Positions 40,923 through 51,806 are shown, numbered from the stretch's first letter. The stretch is DNA of 64,000 nucleotides from Actinomadura parmotrematis (GCF_019458805.1 NZ_JAIBOA010000015.1:152007-216006); one strand, 5' to 3'. Program-made: numbers and translations. The notes: generated by a model not told the origin, from the letters alone.

Positions 40923-40954
40923 CCCCGGCCGCACGCCCGGCCCCCGGGTCACGC
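40917..40954. terminator. Hairpin overlapping the NTF2-like stop codon
   Basis: GCGTGACCC (40917-40925) pairs with GGGTCACGC (40946-40954) around a GC-rich loop, between the convergent NTF2-like and epimerase genes. Confidence 0.55.
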
Positions 40955-40962
40955 CGTGCGGG

Positions 40963-41796
40963 TCACGCCATGCGGGCGAAGCCCTCGCGCCAGGACGGGA
41001 TCCGCGGCTTCCAGCCGAGCTCGGCGGCGCGCGCGTTGGACACCGGGCGGCCCGTCGCGGCGGCGTGCCGCGGCGTCGCGGGCGTCGGCGCGCCCAGCGC
41101 GGCGCTGTAGACCGGCAGCCACTCGGCGTTCTGCGCGGGCTCGTCGTCGACGATGTTGACCGGCCCGGCCGGCCAGTCCAGCGCGGCGACCGCGGCGGCG
41201 GCCGCGTCGTCGGCGTGCACGAACGACGTCCACGCCGGCGTCGGCTTCAGCGTGCCGAGCCGCACCCGCTCGGCGATCGCGCCGTCGGGCGCGTACCAGG
41301 TGCCGGGGCCGTAGAGCGCGCCGTAGCGCAGCACGACGCCGCGCGGCATCTCCGCGACGGCCTCCTCCAGCGCGTGCACGCCCTTGTAGGGCGGCAGCGC
41401 CGGGTCCAGCGGGTCGGACTCGACGGCGGGCCCGGGGCCCGGCCGGTACAGCCACGCGATGCTCTGCGCGACCATCGCGCCGACGCCCGCGGCGAGCGCG
41501 GCGTCCACCAGGTTGCGGGTGCCGACGACGCGCAGGTGCCCGTTGGCCTCGAAGTCCTCGCCCGCGAGGTCGGTGAGCTGGTGCACGATGACGTCGGGGC
41601 GGTGCGCGGCGACGGCGGCGCGGACCGCGGCGGCGTCCAGCACGTCGAGGACCACCGGCGTCGCGCCCTGCGCGGAGATCGCGTCCGTGCGGGCCGCGCG
41701 GCGCGTCGTCCCGGCCACCTCGTGACCGGCCTGCACGAGTGCGGGAACGAGCCGGCCGCCCACGACGCCGGTCGCCCCGGCAACGAAGATCTTCAA
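40963..41796 (-). CDS. NAD-dependent epimerase/dehydratase family protein
   Basis: This protein of about 277 residues starts KIFVAGATGVVGGRLV, the Rossmann dinucleotide motif (GxxGxxG). It has an extended-SDR layout with VIHQLTDLAGED and a YxxxK-like region that is poorly conserved (KGVHALEEAV). The start appears to be TTG at 41796, with GGAGG 6 bases upstream in the right register and no better ATG. The substrate is unknown. Confidence 0.75.
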   Translation of the reverse strand: MKIFVAGATGVVGGRLVPALVQAGHEVAGTTRRAARTDAISAQGATPVVLDVLDAAAVRAAVAAHRPDVIVHQLTDLAGEDFEANGHLRVVGTRNLVDAALAAGVGAMVAQSIAWLYRPGPGPAVESDPLDPALPPYKGVHALEEAVAEMPRGVVLRYGALYGPGTWYAPDGAIAERVRLGTLKPTPAWTSFVHADDAAAAAVAALDWPAGPVNIVDDEPAQNAEWLPVYSAALGAPTPATPRHAAATGRPVSNARAAELGWKPRIPSWREGFARMA

Positions 41797-42149
41797 GGGG
41801 GGAACCTCCACGACTTGCACGTCATTGTGGTCGTCCTGACGGCAGCATAGACCGCGCCCGCCCCCGTTCACCGCCCCCGCGGGGCGGCCCCGACCACCTG
41901 ATCGTCTCTCCGGCGCTGCGATCGCGGACGCCCGCGCGGCGCGGCCCGCCCGGCGATCGGATCCAGTATGGCCCATCCGCCCCGTTCCGCCATCTTGACC
42001 AGCGCGTTCGCGACCGCGTGTCGCCCGCCGGTCCGCGCGCCCCGCCCCGCCCGCGGCGTGACCGGGTGGCCACGTCCGGTCCCCGGCGGCCGCGGCTGCG
42101 GTTATGTTGCGAGCGGGAGCATCCGACGACACCCCGGCGGAGGGGGACC
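41797..42149. other. Gene-free stretch upstream of the macro-domain gene
   Basis: This 353-base gap is without a credible gene. It holds GACCACCTGATCGTC (41892-41906) and, 166 bases on, GTGACCGGGTGG (42058-42069). Both resemble the outer arms of the palindromic elements, but there is no core palindrome between them. A possible -10 box (TATGTT near 42103) and a GGAGGGGG ribosome site precede the macro gene. Confidence 0.4.
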
Positions 42150-42659
42150 ATGCAGATCACACTCGTGCGCGGCGACATCACCGAGCAGCACGTCGACGCG
42201 GTGGTGAACGCCGCCAACTCCTCGCTGCTCGGCGGCGGCGGGGTGGACGGCGCCATCCACCGCCGGGGCGGCAAGGCGATCCTCGACGAGTGCCGGCGGC
42301 TCCGCGCCTCGCACTACGGCGGCGGGCTGCCGACCGGGCGAGCGGTCGCGACCACGGCGGGCGAGCTGCCCGCCCGCTGGGTGATCCACACCGTCGGCCC
42401 GGTCTACAGCGGGTCGGCCGACCGCTCCGACCAGCTCGCGTCCTGCTACCGGGAGTCACTGCGGGTCGCCGACGAGCTCGGCGCCGCGTCGGTGGCCTTC
42501 CCGGCGGTGTCGGCGGGCATCTACGGGTGGCCCATGGACGACGCGGCGCGCATCGCGGTCGGCACCGTGCGCTCGACCCCGACGCGGGTCGGGGACGTGC
42601 GGTTCGTGCTGTTCACCGGGGACGCCCTCGCGGCCTTCGAGAAGGCCCTCGGCGGCTGA
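42150..42659 (+). CDS. Macro-domain ADP-ribose hydrolase (O-acetyl-ADP-ribose deacetylase type)
   Basis: This 169-residue protein is a single macro domain. It has LVRGDITEQHVDAVVNAANSSLLGGGGVDGAIH near the start (YmdB/MacroD class signature with the catalytic Asn and the GVD loop) and PAVSAGIYGWP. It hydrolyses O-acetyl-ADP-ribose or reverses mono-ADP-ribosylation. It stands alone; no DarT toxin or sirtuin gene is adjacent. Confidence 0.88.
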   Translation: MQITLVRGDITEQHVDAVVNAANSSLLGGGGVDGAIHRRGGKAILDECRRLRASHYGGGLPTGRAVATTAGELPARWVIHTVGPVYSGSADRSDQLASCYRESLRVADELGAASVAFPAVSAGIYGWPMDDAARIAVGTVRSTPTRVGDVRFVLFTGDALAAFEKALGG

Positions 42660-42669
42660 CTCCGGGCCG

Positions 42670-43134
42670 TCATTCCTTGCGGACGGGCGGCACGACGAGC
42701 GTCGCCCGGTGCGCGTGGTGCAGCACCCGGTTGGAGACGCTGCCGACGAGCATCGACTTGGCGCCCGACAGGCCGCGCGAGCCGATCACGATCAGCGAGG
42801 CGTCCAGCTCCTCGGCGACGTCCACGATGGTGGACCAGATCGGCCCGTTGTTGCGCTCGGCGCGGGCGGTGACGTCCGCCCAGCCGGCCTTCCGCGCCAG
42901 CTCGACGCCCTGCGCGGCGAGCTTGTGGGCCTCGTTCTCCTCCTCGTACCGCTCGCTGTCCGGGTCCCCGGCGGGCACGGGGATGGCGAGCGGCGCCCAC
43001 GCCATCTGGGTGAGGAGCGGCTCCCACACGGTCAGCAGGACGGCGCGCTCGCCCTCCTGCTTGACGGTGCGGGCCGCGTACTCGATGGCCGTCCGCGCGT
43101 CCTCGGAACCGTCATAGGCGATCAGAATGGTCAT
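42670..43134 (-). CDS. Universal stress protein (UspA family, ATP-binding)
   Basis: This 154-residue single-domain protein starts TILIAYDGSEDA. The ATP-binding signature GSRGLSGAKSMLVGSVSN (G-2x-G-9x-GS) is intact. Such proteins respond to hypoxia, stationary phase and nutrient stress; many in actinomycetes belong to the DosR regulon, but I see no clear DosR box here. It is convergent with the macro-domain gene. Confidence 0.9.
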   Translation of the reverse strand: MTILIAYDGSEDARTAIEYAARTVKQEGERAVLLTVWEPLLTQMAWAPLAIPVPAGDPDSERYEEENEAHKLAAQGVELARKAGWADVTARAERNNGPIWSTIVDVAEELDASLIVIGSRGLSGAKSMLVGSVSNRVLHHAHRATLVVPPVRKE

Positions 43135-43187
43135 GTTCCGGTCATGTCCAAAACCGGCATCGCCCAATCGGGGGAGTGGCCGATCTC

Positions 43188-43976
43188 TCAGGCGTCCGCC
43201 TCGGCGGCGGGCCGGCCGGCACCGGGCGGCCCGGCGAACGCCTGCGCGATGTCCAGCCACCGGTCGGCGTCCGCGCCGTCGGCGGTCAGCGCGAGGTCGG
43301 CGCGGTGGCGGCGCTGGGTGACCAGCAGGCAGAAGTCCAGCGCGGGCCCGGCGACGCGCTGCGCGGCGTCCTCGGGGCCCCATGCCCACCGCGATCCGTC
43401 GGGTGCGGCCAGCTCGACGCGGAACGGCTCGGCGGGCGGGGCGAGGCCCCGGTTGGCGTGGGCGAAGTCGCGGGTGCGGACGCCGATGTGCGCGACGTGG
43501 CGGAGCCGCGCGGTCGCCGGGCGCGCGGCGCCGAGGGCGTCGGCGACGTCCTGGCCGTGCGCGAACGTCTCCATGATCCGGGCGGTGGCCATCGACGCGG
43601 CGCCCATCGGCGGCCCGAACCAGGGGAGTTTGGTGCCGTCCGGAACCCCGGCGAGGGCGGTGACGAGGGCGGCGCGGCCGGCCCGCCAGCGCGCGAGGAG
43701 CTCGCCGTGGGGGAGCGCGGTGCCGGCGGCGGCGCCCGCCTCGACGAGGCCGCCCGGGTCGGCGGCGGCCTCGATCAGCACGTCGTCGAAGCGGCCCTCG
43801 ATCGAGGCGAGCGACTGCCGGTCGGTCCACTCCAGGTGCGAGACCTGGTGCGTGACCGTCCAGCCGGGGGCGGGGGTGGGGGTCGCCCAGCCGGCCGCGT
43901 CCAGCGGGGCGACGAGCGCGTCCAGCGCGTCGCCCTCGGCGGCCAGGTCGGCGAGCAGGGAGGTGATGTCGGGCAC
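43188..43976 (-). CDS. TIGR03084 family metal-binding protein (mycothiol maleylpyruvate isomerase-like)
   Basis: This 262-residue DinB-like four-helix protein starts with GTG directly after the acyl-CoA synthetase stop. Candidate metal ligands are His in VTHQVSHLEW and FAHGQDV. The family is related to mycothiol-dependent enzymes and typically lies next to an acyl-CoA synthetase, as here, but its reaction is unknown. The C-terminal part has a sterol-carrier-like region. Confidence 0.8.
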   Translation of the reverse strand: MPDITSLLADLAAEGDALDALVAPLDAAGWATPTPAPGWTVTHQVSHLEWTDRQSLASIEGRFDDVLIEAAADPGGLVEAGAAAGTALPHGELLARWRAGRAALVTALAGVPDGTKLPWFGPPMGAASMATARIMETFAHGQDVADALGAARPATARLRHVAHIGVRTRDFAHANRGLAPPAEPFRVELAAPDGSRWAWGPEDAAQRVAGPALDFCLLVTQRRHRADLALTADGADADRWLDIAQAFAGPPGAGRPAAEADA

Positions 43977-45659
<1,683 letters not shown>

Positions 45660-45761
45660 TCGGCTCTCCTCGGGACGTCTCGGTCACCTGGGGGATCACC
45701 GTAACCGATCGCTTATCGAGGTGGGCCCGCCAGGTCCGCCGGACGCGGGACAATCGGGGGG

Positions 45762-46580
45762 ATGGCCCGCCCGACCAAGCCCCAGGGGGAGATCACCCGG
45801 GGCACCACCGCCCCGAACCGGCTGCGCCGCGTCGACCGCTGGATCGCCGCCACGCAGCGGTCCGCGCTGCGCGCCGGCGACCGCCCCCTCGCCGTCGACC
45901 TCGGCTACGGCGCGTCGCCGGTGACGGCCGTCGAGCTGTACGCGCGGCTCCGCGCCGTCGCGCCGCGCCTGGAGGTCGCCGGCGTCGAGATCGAGCCCGC
46001 CCGCGTCGCCGCCGGGACCGCGTTCGTGGCGGCGTCCGGCGGCGCGTACCCGGGGCTGTCGTTCCGGCGCGGCGGGTTCGAGCTGCCGGTGGACCGGCCG
46101 CCCGTCCTCGTCCGCGCGTTCAACGTGCTCCGCCAGTACGCCGAGGCCGACGCCTGGCGCGCCTGGTCGGACCTGTGCGGGCGCCTCGACCCCGCCGGCG
46201 TCCTCGTCGAGGGCACCTGCGACGAGATCGGCCGCCGCGCCGTCTGGGTCGCGCTCGGCCCCGAGGGCCCGCGCACGATCACCTTCGCCGCCCACCTGCC
46301 CGCCCTCGGCCGCCCGTCCGACCTCGCCGAGCGCCTCCCGAAGACGCTCATCCACCGCAACGTCCCGGGCGAGCCCGTGCACGCCCTGCTCGCCGACTTC
46401 GATTGGGCCTGGGCCACCGCCGCCCCCCAGTCGGCGTTCGGCCCCCGCGCCCGCTGGACCGCCGCCGTGGACCTCCTCGCCCGCACCTGGCCCGTCCACC
46501 GCCACGCCCCCTACGGCGGCCGCCCCCGCCTGCGCCTGGGCGAGCTCACCCTCCCCTGGCAGTCCGTCGCCCCTCGTTGA
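45762..46580 (+). CDS. Class I SAM-dependent methyltransferase-like protein
   Basis: This 272-residue protein has motif I LAVDLGYGASPVTAVEL (about 43-59) and an acidic strand end in VAGVEIEPARV. A strand FNVLRQYAEADAW follows, where a catalytic motif is expected. The N-terminus and C-terminus are basic. The substrate is unknown. The stop codon is part of the left arm of palindromic element copy 3. Confidence 0.75.
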   Translation: MARPTKPQGEITRGTTAPNRLRRVDRWIAATQRSALRAGDRPLAVDLGYGASPVTAVELYARLRAVAPRLEVAGVEIEPARVAAGTAFVAASGGAYPGLSFRRGGFELPVDRPPVLVRAFNVLRQYAEADAWRAWSDLCGRLDPAGVLVEGTCDEIGRRAVWVALGPEGPRTITFAAHLPALGRPSDLAERLPKTLIHRNVPGEPVHALLADFDWAWATAAPQSAFGPRARWTAAVDLLARTWPVHRHAPYGGRPRLRLGELTLPWQSVAPR

Positions 46581-46654
46581 GATGCGGCGTGTTGGGCTCC
46601 CTGGAACGTTCCACGAGCCCAACACGCCGCAAGTCAACGAGTGATGACCGGGTG
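46574..46654. repeat. Long palindromic intergenic element, copy 3
   Basis: Left arm CTCGTTGA-GA-TGCGGCG... and right arm ...CGCCGCA-AG-TCAACGAG match over 27 bases with two mismatches. The core is GCGGCGTGTTGGGCTC and its complement around a GGAACGTTCC centre. The right outer arm GACCGGGTGGTC is present (46646-46657 region). The left outer arm is missing, since the coding end of the methyltransferase occupies its place. It sits between convergent genes. Confidence 0.85.
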
Positions 46655-46670
46655 GTCGTCGGGCGGGGGG

Positions 46671-49034
46671 TCAGAGGCGGGTGACGGTGCCGCCGGTGCC
46701 GTCGACCTCGACGCGGTCGCCGGTGCGGAGGCGGGCGGTCGCGTCCAGGGCGCCGACCACCGCCGGGATGCCGAGGTCGCGGGCCAGCGCCGCGGCGTGC
46801 GAGGCGGGCGCGTCCGCCTCGGTGACGACGGCGGCGGCGCGCGGGAACAGCGGCGCCCAGCCCGCGTTCGTCGCGGTCGTCACGAGGATCTCGCCGTCCC
46901 GCAGGCCGGCGGCGTCCGCCGGGGACGCCGCGACGCGGACGGGGCCGGCGGCCCGGCCCGCCGCGCCCGCCAGGCCGCTGATCCGGGCGGCCGAGGCGCC
47001 GTCCCGGCCGGGGCGCGGCGCGAACGGGTCGAACGCGCCGCGGATCAGCGCCGGGTACGGCGGCAGCGCCCGGTACCGCTCGTAGGTGCGGCGGCGGACC
47101 GGGACGCGCCGCAGCGCGGCGTCGTCGCCCCGCAGCAGCCCGAGCACCTCCCCGATCGTCAGGTGGAACACGTCGTCGCCCTGCAGCGTGAGCTCCCCGG
47201 CGCGGACGACGTAGGCGCGCAGCACCCAGAACATCCGCGCCAGCTCCGAGCGGGCGCCCTCGCGGCGGTCCTCGGCGCGCGCCCAGCGCGCCAGCCGGCG
47301 CCGCATCGCGGCGGCCTTGCGCGGGTGCCGCTCGCGCAGCAACCGCCAGGCGTCGCGGCTCGCGGCGCGCCGCCGCTCCAGCAGGACGGCGGCGTCCGCA
47401 CCGGCGGCGCGCGCCTGCGGCAGCCATCCGGGGTCCTCGGCCGGGCGCGGCTCCGCCACCTCGAACTCGTACGGCCCCCGGTGCCCCCACCGGCGGACGT
47501 AGGCGGCCGCGTCCAGGTCGCCGCGGGCGAGGCGGGCGAGCCCGTCCAGCGGCCCCGATCCGGCGAGCGGCTCGCCGCCCGGGGCGCGGACGCCCGCGAG
47601 CATCGCGTCCGCGGCCTCGCCGCCGACCAGCCGGGCGAGCCCGTCGCGGACGCCGTCGCCGGCGCGGCCGTATCCGGCGGCCTCCACCATCCGGCAGGCG
47701 TTCAGGAACGCGGGCCGCACCGCCTCGTGCCAGAGCGCGCGCAGCTCGCCGGGCGTGCGGACGTCGGCGATCCGGGCGCGCAGCGCCTCGCAGCGCGCGG
47801 GGAAACCGTCCCGCAGGTCAGCGGCGCGCCGCCGACCCGTCCGCGCGCCCCACGCCCCCTCCAGGACACCGACTGCGGCCGCCGCCGTCGGCACGCCCGC
47901 GCGCGGAACCCGCACGCCCGGCGGCACCCGGACCGGCAGCCCGAGCGCGCGCGCCCGGCTCGCGTCCGTGTACAGGCGACCGCCGACGCGGCCGTAGGCG
48001 CGGTAGCCGCGCACCGACCAGGCGGGCAGCGCCCGGCCCATGAACATCTGCACCAGCGACCATGTACAGGGCGTCATGACGCCCGGGACGGCCTCGCCGA
48101 GCCCCGCCGCCGTCCACAGGTGATCGACGTGCGGGGTGTCGTTCCACGCCTCGACGGCGTCGCCCCCGGGCAGCCCCTCCAGCGGATGGGCCTCCAGGAC
48201 GGTGAACGCGCCGTCCTCCAGCGCCCACTGCACCTCGGCGGGCTCCCCGGCGGCCTCCTCGACGCGGGCGCCGAGCGCCGCGAGCTCCGCCGCCCGCGCG
48301 TCGGAGAGCAGCCGCCCGGCGGGGCCGGTGCGGCCGATCACCCGTCCGGACGGCCGCGCCACCGCGATCGTCTCGGGCGGCGCGGGCCGGTCCGGCGACG
48401 TCGCGCCCGCCCCCCGCACCGCGTTGATCACGACGCGGCCGGGGGAGCCGGTGACCGGCGCGACCGTGCTCAGCACGCCCGCGACGTCCGGCAGGAGCTG
48501 CTTCTGCACGAGCACCGCCACGGCGGCGTCCTCGTGCGGGACGCCCGCCCGCTCCCGGTGGGCGATCCGGTCCGCGCTCCACAGCGACGCCCAGCAGTCG
48601 CGGACGGCGCGCGGCAGGTCGCCGTCGGCGGGGACGTCCCAGAAGTCGGCGGGCGGCGGCGCCGGCTCGCCCGGCGCGTCCGGGTGGGAGGCGCGGACCG
48701 ACACGCGCTCGTCGCGGCCGGAGATCCGCGCGGCCGCCCAGCGGACCGCGCCGTCCAGCTCGGTCGGCAGGTGGTGCCGGGCGAACATCTCCGCGATGGC
48801 GGCGGCCGCCTCCGCCGGGCTCGCCGCCGACCGCACCGCCGTCAGGACGGGGCCGCGCAGGCCCGTCAGCTCCATGTACCGGCGGTAGGCGCCGGTCGTC
48901 ACGTGGAAGCCCGGCGTCACCGGCAGCCCGGCCGCCGCGAGCCGCGCGGCCGCCGCACCCGTCCGGCCCACCGCCGCCGGGTCCGCGCCCGCGTCGCCGA
49001 GCGGCGGCGCGAACGCCCCCTCATCTCCCGCCAT
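46671..49034 (-). CDS. PEP-utilising / rifampin-phosphotransferase-like enzyme, divergent ATP-grasp
   Basis: This protein has 787 residues. The N-terminal part (1-280) follows the ATP-grasp plan of pyruvate phosphate dikinase/RPH: LPVTPGFHVTTGAYRRY, VSVRASHPD, VLVQKQLLPDVAGVLSTVAPVTG. The C-terminal swivelling domain has the phosphohistidine motif SHAAALARDLGIPAV with His746. The usual Lys after the first Gly motif (GGKGxxLxxL) reads GRTGAAAARL, and the Ser/Gly-rich loop is altered. It could still transfer phosphate, or it may be a changed relative of RPH; rifamycin resistance is not shown. Confidence 0.75.
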   Translation of the reverse strand: MAGDEGAFAPPLGDAGADPAAVGRTGAAAARLAAAGLPVTPGFHVTTGAYRRYMELTGLRGPVLTAVRSAASPAEAAAAIAEMFARHHLPTELDGAVRWAAARISGRDERVSVRASHPDAPGEPAPPPADFWDVPADGDLPRAVRDCWASLWSADRIAHRERAGVPHEDAAVAVLVQKQLLPDVAGVLSTVAPVTGSPGRVVINAVRGAGATSPDRPAPPETIAVARPSGRVIGRTGPAGRLLSDARAAELAALGARVEEAAGEPAEVQWALEDGAFTVLEAHPLEGLPGGDAVEAWNDTPHVDHLWTAAGLGEAVPGVMTPCTWSLVQMFMGRALPAWSVRGYRAYGRVGGRLYTDASRARALGLPVRVPPGVRVPRAGVPTAAAAVGVLEGAWGARTGRRRAADLRDGFPARCEALRARIADVRTPGELRALWHEAVRPAFLNACRMVEAAGYGRAGDGVRDGLARLVGGEAADAMLAGVRAPGGEPLAGSGPLDGLARLARGDLDAAAYVRRWGHRGPYEFEVAEPRPAEDPGWLPQARAAGADAAVLLERRRAASRDAWRLLRERHPRKAAAMRRRLARWARAEDRREGARSELARMFWVLRAYVVRAGELTLQGDDVFHLTIGEVLGLLRGDDAALRRVPVRRRTYERYRALPPYPALIRGAFDPFAPRPGRDGASAARISGLAGAAGRAAGPVRVAASPADAAGLRDGEILVTTATNAGWAPLFPRAAAVVTEADAPASHAAALARDLGIPAVVGALDATARLRTGDRVEVDGTGGTVTRL

Positions 49035-49074
49035 GTCCGGACCTCTACCCGGCCCGGACGGGTATCACCCCTGG

Positions 49075-49833
49075 TCAGACGCGGTGCACCTTGTGGGAGG
49101 TGGCCTGGGCGCGCGGCTGCACGTCGATCCGGTCGATGTTGACGTGCGCGGGCCGCGTCGCCGCCCACGCCACGCAGTCGGCGACGTCCTCGGCGACGAG
49201 CGGCTCCGGCACGCCCTGGTAGGGCTTGGCGGCCTTCGCCTCGTCGCCCTTGAACCGGACGAGGCTGAACTCCTCGGTCTTCACCAGGCCCGGCGCGACC
49301 TCGGTGACCCGCACCGGCTCGGCGACGAGCTCCAGCCGCAGCACCTCGTTCACCGCGTAGGCGGCGTGCTTGGCCGCGTTGTAGCCCGCGCCGCCCTCGT
49401 AGTTGACGTGCGCGGCGAGCGAGGTGATGTTGACGATGTGCCCGGCGCCGCCCGCGACCAGCTTCGGCAGCAGCGCCTTGGTCACCCGGACGAGACCGAG
49501 GACGTTCGTCTCGTACATCGTCCGCCAGTCGTCCAGGTCGGCGCCCGCGACCGGGTCCAGGCCGACGGCGCCGCCCGCGTTGTTCACCAGCAGGTGGCAC
49601 TCGGCGAGGCCCGCGGCGAGCGCGTCCACCGACGCCTGGTCGGTGACGTCCAGCGTGACCGCCACGACCTTCCCGGCGCCGGGCACGTTCGCCTCGACGT
49701 CCTTGACGAGATCGTCGAGGCGCTCGCGGCGCCGGGCCGCCGCGACGACGTTGAAGCCCTCCGCCGCGAGGCGCCGCGCCGTCGCCGCCCCGATCCCGCT
49801 GCTCGCCCCGGTCACCACCGCCGTTTTACGCAT
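49075..49833 (-). CDS. SDR-family oxidoreductase
   Basis: This protein of about 252 residues has the NAD(P) motif TGASSGIG, NNAGG, a Ser-Tyr-Lys set (ITSLAAH and YNAAKHA) and the LVKTEEFS tail. It is closest to the YdfG/serine-dehydrogenase-like group, whose typical activity is on 3-hydroxy acids. The start at 49833 is preferred because the -10-like AATGCT lies just upstream; the ATG at 49845 would add four residues. Confidence 0.85.
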   Translation of the reverse strand: MRKTAVVTGASSGIGAATARRLAAEGFNVVAAARRRERLDDLVKDVEANVPGAGKVVAVTLDVTDQASVDALAAGLAECHLLVNNAGGAVGLDPVAGADLDDWRTMYETNVLGLVRVTKALLPKLVAGGAGHIVNITSLAAHVNYEGGAGYNAAKHAAYAVNEVLRLELVAEPVRVTEVAPGLVKTEEFSLVRFKGDEAKAAKPYQGVPEPLVAEDVADCVAWAATRPAHVNIDRIDVQPRAQATSHKVHRV

Positions 49834-49971
49834 GCCCGACAGCATTCCAGGTGGTCGCGGCGCCCTCCAAGTCCGGTGACGTGGGTCACGGCGGGGGCGG
49901 TCCGTGCATGGGCTCCGGGTGGAGGGAACATCGGTGACGGTCGGTAGGTTGCATTACCGGAGGTGGTGTCG

Positions 49972-51306
49972 GTGTCGCGTCGTGTATCCCGGGTTGCGAC
50001 GATCAGCTTGCACACCTCGCCCCTGGACCAGCCGGGGACGGGGGACGCGGGCGGGATGAACGTCTACGTCGTCGAGGTCGCGCGGCGCCTCGCCGCGCGC
50101 GGCGTGGAGGTCGACATCTTCACCCGGGCCACCTCGCGGGCGCTGCCGCCCGTCGTCGAGCTCGCCCCCGGCGTGCTCGTCCGCAACGTCGTCGCCGGTC
50201 CCTTCGAGGAGCTGGACAAGGGCGAGCTGCCCCGCCAGCTCTGCGGCTTCACCTCCGGCGTGCTGCGCACCGAGGCGTCCTACGACCCCGGCCACTACGA
50301 CCTCCTGCACACCCACTACTGGCTGTCGGGGCAGGCCGGGCAGGCCGCCAAGCAGCGCTGGGGCGTGCCGCTGGTGCACTCCATGCACACCATGGCCAAG
50401 GTCAAGAACGCCGCGCTCGCCGCCGGCGAGCGGCGCGAGCCCGCCGAGCGCGAGCTCGGCGAGGACCAGGTCGTCCGCATGTCCGACCGGCTCGTCGCCA
50501 ACACCGCCAAGGAGGCCCGCGAGCTCGTCGAGCTGTACGGCGCCGACCCGGCGCGCGTCGCGACGGTGAGCCCCGGCGTCGACCTGTCGCTCTTCCAGCC
50601 CGAGTCGCCGCTGATCGCCCGCAGCACCGGGCTGCTGCCGCACCGCACCGGCCCCGCCCGCCGCCGCCTCCGGCTGCCCCGCGACGCCTACGTGCTGCTG
50701 TTCGTCGGCCGCATCCAGCCGCTGAAGGCCCCCGACGTGCTGCTGCACGCCGCCGCCCGCATGCTGCGCGACGACCCGGCGCTGCGCGACCGCCTCGTCG
50801 TCGCGATCGTCGGCGGCCCGTCCGGCAGCGGCCGCGAGCGTCCCGAGGGGTTGCAGCGGCTCGCCGCCGAGCTCGGCATCGCCGGCTGCGTCCGGTTCGA
50901 GCCGCCCGCGCCGCAGCGCGTCCTCGCCGACTGGTACCGCGCCGCCGACGTCACCGTCGTCCCGTCCCACAACGAGTCGTTCGGGCTCGTCGCCATCGAG
51001 TCCCAGGCGTGCGGGACGCCCGTCGTCGCCGCCGCCGTCGGCGGCCTCTGCACCGCCGTCCGCGACGGCGAGTCGGGCGTCCTCATCCCCGGCCACGACC
51101 CGGCCGACTACGCCAACGTGCTGCGCCGCCTGCACGCGGCGCCCGCCGCACACCTCAAGCTCGCCCGCGGCGCCGTCCGGCACGCCCAGGACTTCGGCTG
51201 GGACGCCACCGTCGACCGGCTCCTCGCCGTCTACGACGGCGCCGTGTCCGCACTTCCGGCGGCCCTGCGGGCCGCACCGCCGATCCCCGCGGAGGCCACC
51301 GCATGA
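49972..51306 (+). CDS. mshA: D-inositol-3-phosphate glycosyltransferase (mycothiol synthesis)
   Basis: This protein of about 444 residues is a GT-B glycosyltransferase of family 4. It has the N-terminal TISLHTSPLDQPGTGDAGGMNVY loop (split; inositol-phosphate site), FVGRIQPLK and the E-x7-E motif in ESFGLVAIE. It transfers GlcNAc to inositol-3-phosphate, the first step of mycothiol synthesis, an actinobacterial thiol. Several GTG codons cluster at the start; the one at 49972 has GGAGG 8 bases upstream. Confidence 0.93.
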   Translation: MSRRVSRVATISLHTSPLDQPGTGDAGGMNVYVVEVARRLAARGVEVDIFTRATSRALPPVVELAPGVLVRNVVAGPFEELDKGELPRQLCGFTSGVLRTEASYDPGHYDLLHTHYWLSGQAGQAAKQRWGVPLVHSMHTMAKVKNAALAAGERREPAERELGEDQVVRMSDRLVANTAKEARELVELYGADPARVATVSPGVDLSLFQPESPLIARSTGLLPHRTGPARRRLRLPRDAYVLLFVGRIQPLKAPDVLLHAAARMLRDDPALRDRLVVAIVGGPSGSGRERPEGLQRLAAELGIAGCVRFEPPAPQRVLADWYRAADVTVVPSHNESFGLVAIESQACGTPVVAAAVGGLCTAVRDGESGVLIPGHDPADYANVLRRLHAAPAAHLKLARGAVRHAQDFGWDATVDRLLAVYDGAVSALPAALRAAPPIPAEATA

Positions 51307-51806
51307 CCGCGTCCACCGAGCACTACCTGAAGGTCATCGAGGAGACGCTCGTCTCCGCCGAGCTGGAGTTCGACCGGCCGCGCGAGAACGCGTTCTTCGT
51401 CAAGCTCCCCGGGCAGCACAAGCTCGCCACCATGACCTGGCTGATCGTCGGCGAGCACAGCCTGTCGATCGAGGCGTTCTTCTGCCGCCGCCCCGACGAG
51501 AACCACGCCGACTTCTACCGCTTCCTGCTGGAGAAGAACGGCCGCATGTACGGCCTGTCGTTCGCCCTCGACGACGTCGGCGACGTCCACCTCACCGGCA
51601 AGGTCGCGCTCGCCTCCATCACCCCCGACGAGATCGACCGGCTGCTCGGCTGCGTCCTCACCTACTCCGACGAGAACTTCGACCGCGCCCTGGAGCGCGG
51701 CTTCAAGACCTCGATCCAGAAGGAGTGGGACTGGCGCGTCAAGCGCGGCGAGAGCCTCGCCAACCTCCAGGCGTTCGCCTCCTTCGCCGACCCGGCGAAT
51801 CGTTGA
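51303..51806 (+). CDS. YbjN domain protein
   Basis: This 167-residue protein has the YbjN/CesT-like pattern (LKVIEETLVSAELEF, VKLPGQHKLATMTWLIVG). YbjN sits after mshA in many actinomycetes, overlapping by four bases as here. It may act as a chaperone-like partner. It has no assigned function. Confidence 0.85.
   Translation: MTASTEHYLKVIEETLVSAELEFDRPRENAFFVKLPGQHKLATMTWLIVGEHSLSIEAFFCRRPDENHADFYRFLLEKNGRMYGLSFALDDVGDVHLTGKVALASITPDEIDRLLGCVLTYSDENFDRALERGFKTSIQKEWDWRVKRGESLANLQAFASFADPANR

Noticed and set aside
41892..42069. Further copy of the palindromic element
   Set aside because: Only outer-arm-like motifs (GACCACCTGATCGTC and GTGACCGGGTGG) are present 166 bases apart; no core palindrome.
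46671..49034. Assigning rifampicin resistance (rph)
   Set aside because: The ATP-grasp motifs differ from known RPH enzymes; only the fold and phosphohistidine motif are supported.
49846..49862. Outer-arm-like AGGTGGTC near the SDR start
   Set aside because: A single short match with no partner or core, expected by chance at this GC content.
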